DNA of 56,287 bases from DATCTV01 sp964400685. Lineage in GTDB: Bacteria; Desulfobacterota; Desulfomonilia; UBA1062. The position numbers were made by a program, and so were the translations under genes. The stretch spans positions 1 through 56,287 of the forward strand of contig CAYNVT010000009.1 in the NCBI GenBank assembly GCA_964400685.1, read 5' to 3'. Below are positions 16,408 through 23,932 of this stretch, piece by piece. The first letter of the stretch is position 1. Each line of letters starts with the position of its first letter. The notes beneath the pieces were generated by a model. The model had not been told where the DNA came from, made no database searches, and worked only from the letters and a program-made list of their open reading frames with translations.

Positions 16408-17509
16408 GAGATATCCCGGAATACTATCCGCCCCCCGGGAACTCGACATAGGCCTTACCGGAAAATGCAACCTAAAATGCCGCTACTGCTTTTATGCAGA
16501 GAGCATGGAAAAGGCGGGAGACCTTCCGACCTCAGACTGGCTTGCTTTTTTCAGGGAAGCTGGCATTCTCGGCGTTCAGAAGGTATGCCTGAGCGGAGGC
16601 GAGGTTTTTGTCAGAAAAGACCTGTTCGAACTCATCGATGGTGTTATCGATAACAGGATGCGCTACAGCATACTTTCAAACGGCACCCTGATCGATGAAA
16701 ATGTTCTTGCCGGATTCTCAAAAGGAAAGCGAAGATTGAGGCTCGATTCCATCCAGATTTCCATTGACGGTTCTTGCGCAGAAATTCATGACAGGAGCAG
16801 GCCGCCCAGGAGCTTTGAAAGGGCCATAAGCGCACTCAGGCTGCTAAAGGAAAACGGTTTTCCAGTCACAGTCAGGGTTACCATAAACCGCCACAATATA
16901 GATGACCTCGAAAACATCGCGACACTTCTTCTCGATGACGTGGGTCTGCCAGGGTTCAGCACGAACGAGGCCGACTATATGGGGAGCGCACGCTGCAGCG
17001 GCCAGGATATCATATTGACCGAGGATGAGAGGAAGAGGGCTATGGCTGCGCTTGTCGCGATCAATGAAAGATACGGAGGACGTATTGGCGCGCAGGCCGG
17101 TCCGCTTTCCAGGGCCAGGATGATGAGGGAGATATCGGAAAGGCTTGAAAGAGGGGAGACCTCGATGAAAGGCAGAGGCACATTCTGTTCCTGCGGGGGC
17201 GTCTTCAGTAAAATGGCTGTTTTACATGACGGGACATATGTCCCGTGCAACATGCTGCCAACTCTTGTCATGGGAAAGATGGGGGAGGTTTCACTCAGAG
17301 AGGTCTGGCAGACTCACCCGAACATAAATATTGTGAGGGAGCGCCGCAAAATTCCCATAACCGAGGCCGAAGAGTGCCGGGGTTGTGAATATGCAGGCTT
17401 CTGCACCGGAGGGTGTCCGGGTACCGTTATGTCGAAGACCGGCATGTTGAACTCCATAGACCCGCTGGTATGCTATAAGAAATATCTTGATGAGGTTAAG
17501 GATGACTGA
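16394..17509 (+). CDS. Radical SAM/SPASM peptide maturase (first)
   Basis: About 371 residues from the ATG at 16394; a TTG six codons earlier is an alternative. The radical SAM [4Fe-4S] motif is CNLKCRYC near residue 27, with the SAM-binding LSGGEVFVRKD next and ISIDGS later. The C-terminal SPASM domain has Cys in FCSCGG, VPCNM, EECRGC, FCTGGCPG and LVCYK, enough for two auxiliary clusters. Such enzymes form thioether or C-C links in ribosomal peptides. It overlaps the PqqD-like gene before it and the second maturase after it. Confidence 0.88.
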   Translation: MKSPERYPGILSAPRELDIGLTGKCNLKCRYCFYAESMEKAGDLPTSDWLAFFREAGILGVQKVCLSGGEVFVRKDLFELIDGVIDNRMRYSILSNGTLIDENVLAGFSKGKRRLRLDSIQISIDGSCAEIHDRSRPPRSFERAISALRLLKENGFPVTVRVTINRHNIDDLENIATLLLDDVGLPGFSTNEADYMGSARCSGQDIILTEDERKRAMAALVAINERYGGRIGAQAGPLSRARMMREISERLERGETSMKGRGTFCSCGGVFSKMAVLHDGTYVPCNMLPTLVMGKMGEVSLREVWQTHPNINIVRERRKIPITEAEECRGCEYAGFCTGGCPGTVMSKTGMLNSIDPLVCYKKYLDEVKDD

Positions 17510-18656
17510 TTTGTGTGACTGCAGTGAACTGGATAATTTAAACAGTCTGGTAAAGCCGGACCTGCCCGAAGGCGTGCCGCCTCTGCGTTCATTCTATCTC
17601 TACATGTCTGACACCTGCAATTTGAGGTGCAGGCACTGCTGGATAACGCCCGCTTTTGCAGACGGAAAACCGTTGCCCGGCGAAGTGGTGGATATTGAAC
17701 TTTTAAGGCAGGCGGTAACAGAGGCTAAACCGCTCGGTCTGAGCTCGGCCAAACTCACAGGCGGAGAGCCCATGGTGCATCCCGGGTTCAGGGAGATTGC
17801 CAGGATGCTTTCCGAAGAAGGCCTTGGGCTTAACATGGAGACCAACGGCACCCTGATAGATGATGATATGGCCCGGTTCCTGAAAGATGAGACGAAGATA
17901 GATTTTATATCCATAAGCCTGGACAGCATCGATGAAAGTTCCCATGACAGGTTCAGGGGCGTCAAAGGCGCATACAGGGCGGCTCTGAATGGTCTTAGGT
18001 GCCTGGTGGATGCGGGCTATAAGAATGTGCAGATCATCATGTCGCCGCATAAGGGCAACGTCGGTGAGGTTGAGGAACTCGTCAAACTGGCGGCATCCAA
18101 GGGTGCGGGCTCGGTAAAACTCAATCCTGTTACGAACAACGGCCGCGGCAGCCTCATGCACGAGAGGAATGAAACCCTTTCAATTAAGGAGATTCTGGAA
18201 CTTTCAGATTACGTGAGGGGGCCCTTGAAAAAATCATCATCTATACCTGTGATACTAAATATACCGCTTTCCCTGAGACCTCTCAAGGAACTGGTTGCAA
18301 ACGCCAATGCTGGCGATTGCGGGGTTGACCACATACTCGGCATCCTGGGTTCGGGAACAGTCGCTTTGTGCGGCATAGGCAGGACCATGCCCGAACTTGT
18401 CTACGGCAGACTGGGACAGAATTCGATAAGGGATATATGGCTCAATCATCCGGCTATTGTGAAACTCAGAAATGATCTCATGGATTTCGAAAACTATCCG
18501 GAGCTCTGCCGCAACTGCATATTCATGCGCAAGTGCCGTACAGGCTGCGTGGTGCAGAACTATTCGAATTTCGGCAAGCTTATCTGGCCGAGTGCCATGT
18601 GCATCGATGCGCAGAATAATGGAAGATTTTCCCAATCGAGAAAAAAAGGCCGCTGA
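17502..18656 (+). CDS. Radical SAM/SPASM peptide maturase (second)
   Basis: 384 residues from the ATG at 17502, preceded by AGGTTAAGG and overlapping the first maturase by eight bases. The frame stays open to 17487. The radical SAM motif is CNLRCRHC near residue 34, then KLTGGEPMVHPGF and SISLDSIDE. The SPASM region has GDCGVDH, ALCGIG, ELCRNC, MRKCRTGC and AMCID. Two different maturases in one operon fit the SynChlorMet pattern (ScmE and ScmF in my recollection), but I cannot say which is which. Confidence 0.88.
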   Translation: MTDLCDCSELDNLNSLVKPDLPEGVPPLRSFYLYMSDTCNLRCRHCWITPAFADGKPLPGEVVDIELLRQAVTEAKPLGLSSAKLTGGEPMVHPGFREIARMLSEEGLGLNMETNGTLIDDDMARFLKDETKIDFISISLDSIDESSHDRFRGVKGAYRAALNGLRCLVDAGYKNVQIIMSPHKGNVGEVEELVKLAASKGAGSVKLNPVTNNGRGSLMHERNETLSIKEILELSDYVRGPLKKSSSIPVILNIPLSLRPLKELVANANAGDCGVDHILGILGSGTVALCGIGRTMPELVYGRLGQNSIRDIWLNHPAIVKLRNDLMDFENYPELCRNCIFMRKCRTGCVVQNYSNFGKLIWPSAMCIDAQNNGRFSQSRKKGR

Positions 18657-18676
18657 TTTAAGCAATCCCATGTGCA

Positions 18677-20203
18677 ATGAATTCGACCGATAAAAATCCA
18701 ATTTTGAAACTAACGGAAACGCTCCGATATACAATAGTCGCAACAGATAAAGAATCAGAAGCGTTCGTTGATAAGCTGGCAGAAATCATGCAGCTTGAAC
18801 GCGGCGAAGAAACAGGCAGAAAAATCCTTGTATGCGTCAAGGAGCATGAAAGGGGCGAAAAAAAGCTCATTATCCCGGAAGATGCCGGAGAGCCGATCCT
18901 CTGCATACTCAATGAGGCAGATAATGATGAGATGTTCAATATACAGGTGGAGAGGATAGCCAGGGCTGTGGTTGTCGATGCCACAAATAAAGGCGGTATG
19001 CTGATTCACGGGGCCTTGTGTTCGCTGCGCGGTTCCGGAGTGATTATGGCCGGACCGGGAACTGTCGGCAAGTCTACGGCAAGCAGGAGGTTGCCCGAGC
19101 CATGGATTTCTTTCTGCGACGATGCGACAATTATCCTGCCTGACGGCAATGGCGGTTTCAGCGCCAACCCATGGCCCACATGGAGCAGGTTTTATATGCA
19201 GGGGCCTGGCGGAAGCTGGAAGGTGGAGGAGAAAATTCCTCTTAAAGCAATATTTTTTCTGGAACAGTCGCCGGATGATTCAGTAAGACCGCTTGACAAG
19301 GTGCATGCCAAGACCATGATAATCGACACTCTCGAACATGTCAGCCGTTCGAATATTCTTACCGCCAGAGAAAAAGAGGATATGGTTAAAAACTTCATCA
19401 GGAGAGCCAACTCTCTGGCAGGGTCTGTCCCTGCCTTCAAGCTTCATGTCAGCCTTACGGGTGAATTTTTCAAGGAGATGGAAAAGGTCCTTTTGTCTAT
19501 GACCGGGCACCGGGAAAAGACGGCCAATAATGATATCAGAACTTCTGAAAAATGTATTATTCACAAAAACAAGCATGAAAGCCCCTTGCATTTCGTCTAT
19601 CGGGGTGTAAGCATGAACCCTTCATTTATAGAACCCGAGATGATTACCGTAATTCCTTATACAGATGCGGCGATAAGAAAAGGCGATGTGATTTGCTTTA
19701 AGACTGACGCAAATGAAAATGTAATTGTCCACAGGGTTATCGGTATAAAAGGCTCCAGGATACAGACAAAAGGCGATAACAATGCCGCTCCCGATCCATA
19801 TGCAATTGAAAAGAAAGATATTATCGGCCGCGTTCATGAGTCGAGAAGGGATGGCCGGTTGCGCAAAATTCATGGTGGTGCCATTGGTATTGCGGTCATG
19901 CATCTCGCAAAGATACGCAAACCGGCAGTGATTTTTACAACAGGAATGCTTCATAACGCCTACCGGTTCATATCTCGTACAGGCATCATGAGAAGGCTTC
20001 TGCCTGAGAGCAGACAAATAGAAGTCGCAGTATTCGAAAGGAAAAACATCAGATATCCGAAGATTATTTTTTCAGGCAGGACAATAGGCAGATATGACCA
20101 GAAAGAGAAAAGATGGAATATAAAGCGGCCATACAGAATATTTCTTGACGAATCCAGGCTGCCAGATTTCAGGCGTCCATCGAGGCTCAAGAAGGAAGAA
20201 TAA
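18677..20203 (+). CDS. HprK-like P-loop protein fused to S26 signal peptidase domain
   Basis: 508 residues. The N-terminal half resembles HprK-type and SynChlorMet ScmC-type proteins: MLIHGALCSLRGSGVIMAGPG (in parts 108-128), Walker A GPGTVGKST (126-134) and SFCDDATII (145-153). The C-terminal half from about 305 is a signal peptidase I domain of the archaeal/ER type. Ser312 in GVSMNPSF is the nucleophile, His352 in VHRVIG takes the place of the usual Lys, and RKGDVICF and TKGDNNAAPDP complete the fold. No membrane anchor is obvious. The likely jobs are phosphorylation or nucleotide-driven handling of the peptide plus leader cleavage, both inferred. The start at 18677 has a poor ribosome-binding site. 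Confidence 0.78.
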   Translation: MNSTDKNPILKLTETLRYTIVATDKESEAFVDKLAEIMQLERGEETGRKILVCVKEHERGEKKLIIPEDAGEPILCILNEADNDEMFNIQVERIARAVVVDATNKGGMLIHGALCSLRGSGVIMAGPGTVGKSTASRRLPEPWISFCDDATIILPDGNGGFSANPWPTWSRFYMQGPGGSWKVEEKIPLKAIFFLEQSPDDSVRPLDKVHAKTMIIDTLEHVSRSNILTAREKEDMVKNFIRRANSLAGSVPAFKLHVSLTGEFFKEMEKVLLSMTGHREKTANNDIRTSEKCIIHKNKHESPLHFVYRGVSMNPSFIEPEMITVIPYTDAAIRKGDVICFKTDANENVIVHRVIGIKGSRIQTKGDNNAAPDPYAIEKKDIIGRVHESRRDGRLRKIHGGAIGIAVMHLAKIRKPAVIFTTGMLHNAYRFISRTGIMRRLLPESRQIEVAVFERKNIRYPKIIFSGRTIGRYDQKEKRWNIKRPYRIFLDESRLPDFRRPSRLKKEE

Positions 20204-20282
20204 TAAAGATTCAGTTCATAAGAATAGAAATGTAACACATCACTCAAACCACATTATCTTTATTACCGGAGACAATAAGCAC

Positions 20283-20311
20283 TTGAAATGTTATGAGCAT
20301 ATGCTTATAAT
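20283..20311 (+). promoter_or_regulatory. Sigma-70 promoter of the DUF134-NifX operon
   Basis: TTGAAA (20283-20288), a 17-base spacer, then a perfect TATAAT (20306-20311). It lies just upstream of the GTG at 20332, with AAGGGAG as the ribosome-binding site. The 20-base palindrome at 20291-20310 fills the spacer and most of the -10. Confidence 0.75.
20291..20310. promoter_or_regulatory. 20-bp palindromic operator inside the DUF134 promoter
   Basis: TTATGAGCATATGCTTATAA reads the same on both strands except for one mismatched pair (positions 5 and 16). It occupies the spacer and -10 of the promoter, where a bound protein would block RNA polymerase. The first gene encodes a DUF134 helix-turn-helix protein, so autorepression is likely. 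Confidence 0.65.
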
Positions 20312-20331
20312 AAATTTTAAGGGAGATCGAT

Positions 20332-20733
20332 GTGTCCAGACCCAAGTGCTCAAGAAACATAGGTTTGATGCCTGAGAATACATGCTTTAAACCAGTTGGG
20401 GTGAAGGCTTCTTCCCGGGAAAAGGTTCAGCTGACCCTGGATGAATTCGAGGCTGTCAGACTTGCGCACTACGAAGGCATGTATCAGGAACAGGCAGCGG
20501 CCATGATGAATGTGTCCCGTCCGACATTCGGGAGGATAATCGAATCGGCTCAACATAAAATCGCTGATTTTCTGATAAACGGCAAGGTCATCAGAATAAC
20601 CGGGGGTGATATTTTCATCATCAAGGAAGGAATGAATCCGTGTGAAAACTGCAAAAGGGCATCAGCTCAATGTGAGGATATGAATGATGGCAAAAGATGT
20701 CCCTACTGCAGAAAGAATATCAATAAATCATAA
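20332..20733 (+). CDS. DUF134 helix-turn-helix regulator with Cys-rich tail
   Basis: 133 residues, GTG start with AAGGGAG upstream. It opens with MSRPKCSRNIGLMP and FKPVGV, typical of DUF134, then has a sigma-70-region-4-like helix-turn-helix (LDEFEAVRLAHYEGMYQEQAA, in parts 39-59, and VSRPTFGRIIESAQ, 64-77). The tail carries Cys in PCENCKRASAQC and RCPYC, which could hold a metal or Fe-S cluster. DUF134 genes commonly sit beside NifX-like genes in anaerobes. It is likely a redox- or metal-sensing regulator of its own operon. Confidence 0.85.
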   Translation: MSRPKCSRNIGLMPENTCFKPVGVKASSREKVQLTLDEFEAVRLAHYEGMYQEQAAAMMNVSRPTFGRIIESAQHKIADFLINGKVIRITGGDIFIIKEGMNPCENCKRASAQCEDMNDGKRCPYCRKNINKS

Positions 20734-20743
20734 GGAGAGGAAA

Positions 20744-21106
20744 ATGAAAGTTGCATTACCATCGAGACAGAACAGGATAGATGAACACTTCGGCCATTGC
20801 GAGTATTTCACTGTTTTTACAGTGGATGAGAAGAATGCAATAGTGTCACAGGAAATTGTCAGTTCTCCGGCAGGCTGCGGCTGCAGGTCCAACATCGCCG
20901 GAACACTCAATCAGATGGGTGTGACCCTCATGCTTGCAGGTAATATGGGTCAGGGTGCAGTCAATGTGCTGAACAGCGTCGGGATTGATGTGGTGAGGGG
21001 CTGTTCCGGCGATGTAAAAGAGGTGATGCTGGCCTGGCTTTCGGGAAACCTCAGGGATTCGGGAGTTGCATGCGAACTCCACGAGCAAGGATGCCACGAG
21101 CATTAA
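20744..21106 (+). CDS. NifX/Orange-Protein-like cofactor-binding protein, copy 1
   Basis: 120 residues from the ATG at 20744, preceded by AAGGAGAGGAAA. An open frame 20 codons upstream belongs to the DUF134 gene. MKVALPSRQNRIDEHFGHCEYFTVF (in parts 1-25) and GCSGDVKEVMLAWLSG are the dinitrogenase iron-molybdenum cofactor-binding fold. The HFGHC motif and Cys-rich stretches (AGCGCRSN, ELHEQGCHEH) suggest metal binding. In Desulfovibrio the related Orange Protein holds a Mo-Cu-S cluster, which makes a similar role possible but unproven. It is followed by the PAS enhancer-binding protein. Confidence 0.85.
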   Translation: MKVALPSRQNRIDEHFGHCEYFTVFTVDEKNAIVSQEIVSSPAGCGCRSNIAGTLNQMGVTLMLAGNMGQGAVNVLNSVGIDVVRGCSGDVKEVMLAWLSGNLRDSGVACELHEQGCHEH

Positions 21107-21139
21107 AGATTTCAGGGTGCAGGTTTCAAGGGATCTGAG

Positions 21140-22510
21140 ATGAAGACTAAAGGTAAAACACCGTCAGAATTGACTGGCAGCAGGCAGGAAGCAACCCAGT
21201 CAATACTGGAGAGCATCTCCGACGGTGTTTTCACCGTGAATGAGAACTGGACAATAACTTCATTCAACAGGGCGGCTGAAAATATAACCGGAGTGTCGCG
21301 GACCGACGCTATTGGAAAAAGCTGCTCGGACGTCTTCCGCTCCAGCATGTGCGAATCCGAATGCGCCTTGAAAAAGACCCTTAAATCGGGCAAACCTGTT
21401 ATCGGAAAGTCAGGGTATATAATTAATTCAAAAGGCGACAAGGTTCCGATAAGCGTCTCAACTGCAATGTTCAAGAATGAAAAAGGCGAGGTTATCGGGG
21501 GAGCTGAAACATTCAGGGACCTGAGCGAGATTGAAAGTCTGAGGCGCGAGGTCGAAGGCAGATTCAAAATTGGCGATATAATCAGCCATTCACCCCTGAT
21601 GCACAAAATATTTGAAGTGCTGCCGGCGATTGCATCAAGCCCCAGCACGGTACTTCTTCTAGGAGAAACAGGTACCGGGAAAGAGCTCATAGCAAGAACG
21701 ATACATTCATTGAGCTTCAGGAAAAGCAGCCCCTTCATTGCAGTGAATTGTGCGGCTCTTCCTGACAATCTTCTTGAATCCGAGCTGTTCGGATATAAGG
21801 CCGGCGCCTTTACAGGGGCTACAAGAGACAAGCCGGGAAGATTCGCCCTGGCAAGGACGGGAACCATTTTCCTCGATGAAATCGGCGACATTTCTCCTGC
21901 ATTACAGGTAAGGCTTTTAAGGGTGCTTCAGGACAGGACATTTGAACCCCTTGGTTCAACCAGGCCTGAAAAGACCGATGCAAGGGTCATTGTCGCAACC
22001 AACAGAGACCTCTCAGCGCTTACAAAACAGGGAATATTCCGGGAGGACCTGTATTACAGGGTGAATGTGGTCAGGCTTGAACTGCCGCCGCTCAGACGCA
22101 GAAAGGAAGACATACCACTTCTTGCAGAGGAATTCATCAAACGGTTCAATCTGATCCAGAACAAGAAAATCGAAGGCATAACTCCTGAAGCCATATCCCT
22201 GCTCATGGCTCATGACTGGCCGGGAAACGTCAGAGAACTGGAAAACGTCATTGAGAGGGTGTTCATTACCTGCGCTAAAGGTCAGATTGCCATAGAACAT
22301 ATCCAGTCGGAATTTATGCAGGAGCAGGAAAAAACATCATATATTAATGACATAAGGACAACAAGGAATATTCTTGAGGCGGAAACAATAAGGAAAGTCC
22401 TTGAGAAGACTTCTTACAACAGGCTGAAAACCGCCAGAGAGCTAGGTATACATAAAAGTACGCTGTTCAGAAAAATAAAAAGCCTGAAAATCACAATTCC
22501 CGAGAGATAG
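21140..22510 (+). CDS. PAS-containing sigma-54 enhancer-binding regulator
   Basis: 456 residues in the order PAS (about 18-130), AAA+ and Fis-type helix-turn-helix, with no receiver domain. Walker A is GETGTGKE (175-182), GAFTGA (222-227) and Walker B IFLDEIGD follow, and GIHKSTLFRKIK ends the DNA-binding helices. The PAS domain has three closely set Cys (62, 71 and 75, in SCSDVFRSSMCESEC), which could hold a redox-active cluster. In Desulfovibrio vulgaris the orp operons are controlled by sigma-54 and a cognate regulator encoded in the locus, so this gene is its likely counterpart. Targets are probably the genes from 22681 on. Confidence 0.92.
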   Translation: MKTKGKTPSELTGSRQEATQSILESISDGVFTVNENWTITSFNRAAENITGVSRTDAIGKSCSDVFRSSMCESECALKKTLKSGKPVIGKSGYIINSKGDKVPISVSTAMFKNEKGEVIGGAETFRDLSEIESLRREVEGRFKIGDIISHSPLMHKIFEVLPAIASSPSTVLLLGETGTGKELIARTIHSLSFRKSSPFIAVNCAALPDNLLESELFGYKAGAFTGATRDKPGRFALARTGTIFLDEIGDISPALQVRLLRVLQDRTFEPLGSTRPEKTDARVIVATNRDLSALTKQGIFREDLYYRVNVVRLELPPLRRRKEDIPLLAEEFIKRFNLIQNKKIEGITPEAISLLMAHDWPGNVRELENVIERVFITCAKGQIAIEHIQSEFMQEQEKTSYINDIRTTRNILEAETIRKVLEKTSYNRLKTARELGIHKSTLFRKIKSLKITIPER

Positions 22511-22521
22511 AAACAGCAGTC

Positions 22522-22564
22522 GCATAATTGCAACTATAAATCTCGAATCAGTATGCAAATTTGC
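22522..22564. promoter_or_regulatory. Paired enhancer sites upstream of second NifX operon
   Basis: GCATAATTGC (22522-22531) and GCAAATTTGC (22555-22564) share the pattern GCAWAWTTGC, with centres 33 bases apart (about three helical turns). The outer bases GTCGCA (22519) and TGCGAC (22562) also form an inverted repeat. They begin just after the regulator stop and about 90-130 bases before a possible -24/-12 element. The regulator encoded immediately upstream is the natural candidate to bind them. Confidence 0.55.
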
Positions 22565-22652
22565 GACCTTAAAATAACAAAACTGATATTCTCGGATTAT
22601 CTAAGCACCTGATTTAATATTAATTTGCTGAGAAATCATCAGGCAATACCAT

Positions 22653-22669
22653 CTGGCATGAAATATGAA
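22653..22669 (+). promoter_or_regulatory. Imperfect sigma-54 promoter candidate
   Basis: CTGGCAT at the -24 position is a good match, and ten bases after its GG comes GA in ATGAA where the consensus has GC in TTGCA. Transcription would start at about 22680, one base before the next ATG, giving an almost leaderless message. The imperfect -12 and the missing leader make this only a candidate. Confidence 0.35.
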
Positions 22670-22680
22670 GTATTGAAATC

Positions 22681-23088
22681 ATGATTATCAAAGCAGCATT
22701 CACTGTATGGAACGGAAGGATAGCGCCGGTGTTCGATGTAGCGCAAAAAGTGTTGATTGTAAGCGCGGAAAACGGTCGAATCCTGGATCAGAAAACTGAA
22801 GATATAAGGTCCATTGAGGTGAATGAAAGGGCTCAGTGGCTAAAGGATTCATCTGTAACAACTCTTATTTGCGGCGCGATATCAAGACCCCTTGAAAGGA
22901 CAATAGAATCTCTCGGTATAAAGGTAATCGGGTTTGTTTCGGGCGACAGCACGGAGGTGATTGAAGCCTGGCTCAGGAATGAAAATCTTCACGAACAATT
23001 CGTAATGCCGGGCTGCATGTGCAGATACCGGAACAGAAACAGAGCAAGAGGTTCAGACGGGAGGATGAGAAGATGCCGTATGGATTAG
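22681..23088 (+). CDS. NifX/Orange-Protein-like protein, copy 2, with basic tail
   Basis: 135 residues. The N-terminal 105 residues follow the fold (MIIKAAFTVWNGRIAPVFDVAQ, in parts 1-22, and GFVSGDSTEVIEAWL), but the usual HFGHC is replaced by VFDVA. The C-terminus has PGCMCRYRNRNRARGSDGRMRRCRMD-like content, very basic with three Cys. It heads the operon behind the paired enhancer sites and has no clear ribosome-binding site. It overlaps the next start by 16 bases. Confidence 0.78.
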   Translation: MIIKAAFTVWNGRIAPVFDVAQKVLIVSAENGRILDQKTEDIRSIEVNERAQWLKDSSVTTLICGAISRPLERTIESLGIKVIGFVSGDSTEVIEAWLRNENLHEQFVMPGCMCRYRNRNRARGSDGRMRRCRMD

Positions 23089-23321
23089 GAAGAATGATGC
23101 GTACAAGGTTAAGAGGCGGTGGCATGCCGGGGTGTCCGGGAAACAGGCTTCCTATGGGAAGGGGCATTCTTGGAACAGCAATCAGTATTGCAGCAGGTCT
23201 GGCGTTGAATGATCTTTCGAATCCGGACGGGCTTATCAGGAGTAGTGCCAGGAAGCTTCTCTCAAAAGGGAATAGTTATCTGGCGAAAAATGACGCTACA
23301 AAGCTTATTACAAAAGAATAG
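23073..23321 (+). CDS. Small hypothetical protein of the NifX locus
   Basis: 82 residues from the ATG at 23073, which has a GGGAGG site. The open frame from 23019 is the tail of the previous gene. It starts MPYGLGRMMRTRLRGGGMPG, Gly/Arg/Met-rich like the neighbouring small proteins, then has one hydrophobic helix (ILGTAISIAAGLALNDL, about 31-47) and a polar C-terminus. It could be a membrane-tethered partner. I do not recognise a family. Confidence 0.6.
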   Translation: MPYGLGRMMRTRLRGGGMPGCPGNRLPMGRGILGTAISIAAGLALNDLSNPDGLIRSSARKLLSKGNSYLAKNDATKLITKE

Positions 23322-23337
23322 GCAGGAGGAACAAATC

Positions 23338-23559
23338 ATGCCGAGAGGCGACGGAACCGGACCAATGGGAATGGGTGGCGGTGGTAGAGGTGGCAGAGGC
23401 AGGGGCCAGGGTAATCAGGGTAGAGGCGCAATGAATTATGCTGCAAACCAGGGTTATTGCGTTTGTCCTCAATGCGGTGAAAAAGAAATCCATCAACGGG
23501 GTGTCCCTTGCGTACAGCGCACATGCCCCAAATGTGGAACAGCAATGATAAGACAATAA
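23338..23559 (+). CDS. GDGTGP zinc-ribbon protein
   Basis: 73 residues with a GGAGGAAC site. It starts MPRGDGTGPMGMGGGG, is followed by a Gly/Arg linker, and ends in a zinc ribbon with CVCPQCG and CPKCG (about 42-66). The first nine codons and more are nearly identical in DNA to the next gene, evidence of recent duplication. Such proteins accompany NifX-like genes in anaerobes, and the role is unknown. Confidence 0.78.
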   Translation: MPRGDGTGPMGMGGGGRGGRGRGQGNQGRGAMNYAANQGYCVCPQCGEKEIHQRGVPCVQRTCPKCGTAMIRQ

Positions 23560-23612
23560 AGGAGGAAAAGAAAATGCCAAGAGGTGACGGAACCGGACCA
23601 ATGGGAATGGGT
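23350..23612 (+). repeat. 27-bp direct repeat at the 5' ends of two small genes
   Basis: A 27-base identical block (23350-23376 and 23586-23612) encodes the shared GDGTGPMGMG start of the two neighbouring genes. The copies are 236 bases apart. It probably marks a gene duplication whose 3' parts diverged or were replaced, rather than a regulatory repeat. Confidence 0.7.
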
Positions 23613-23915
23613 TCAATGACAGGAAGGGCCTTTGGATATTGCGTGGGTTTTAATAAGCCGGGATACGCCAATCCGGCCGGAGCAGGAAGAAGGGGTTTTA
23701 ATTGCGGTAGAGGTTTTTATGGAGGCGGACACGGACACAGGAACATGTATTATGCAACAGGTCTTCCTGGATGGATGAGAGGACAGGGCCCGGCTCACTT
23801 TCAGGTAAATCTTTCCCCTGAAGAAGAGGCAGGCAGACTGAAATTATTGGAGACTTCCATGATCAAAGAATTGGAGGAGATCAGGAAACGCATCAGCGAA
23901 CTTGAAAAATCTTAA
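23574..23915 (+). CDS. DUF5320-like Gly-rich protein
   Basis: 113 residues from the ATG at 23574, behind AAAGGAGGAAAAG. MPRGDGTGPMGMGSMTGR and GYCVGFNKPGYANP followed by Gly/Arg/Tyr repeats (GRGFYGGGHGHRNMYY) are the DUF5320 pattern, ending in a coiled-coil-like helix (LKLLETSMIKELEEIRKRISELEKS in parts, 88-112). These proteins are regularly linked to NifX/Mrp loci in anaerobes. The function is unknown, with scaffold or metal-shuttle roles conceivable. Confidence 0.8.
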   Translation: MPRGDGTGPMGMGSMTGRAFGYCVGFNKPGYANPAGAGRRGFNCGRGFYGGGHGHRNMYYATGLPGWMRGQGPAHFQVNLSPEEEAGRLKLLETSMIKELEEIRKRISELEKS

Positions 23916-23932
23916 ACATAAAAGGAAATGAT

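Noticed and set aside
21112..21891. Long open frame on the minus strand inside the PAS regulator gene
   Set aside because: It mirrors a clear AAA+ gene, has no ribosome-binding site and shows no family motif.
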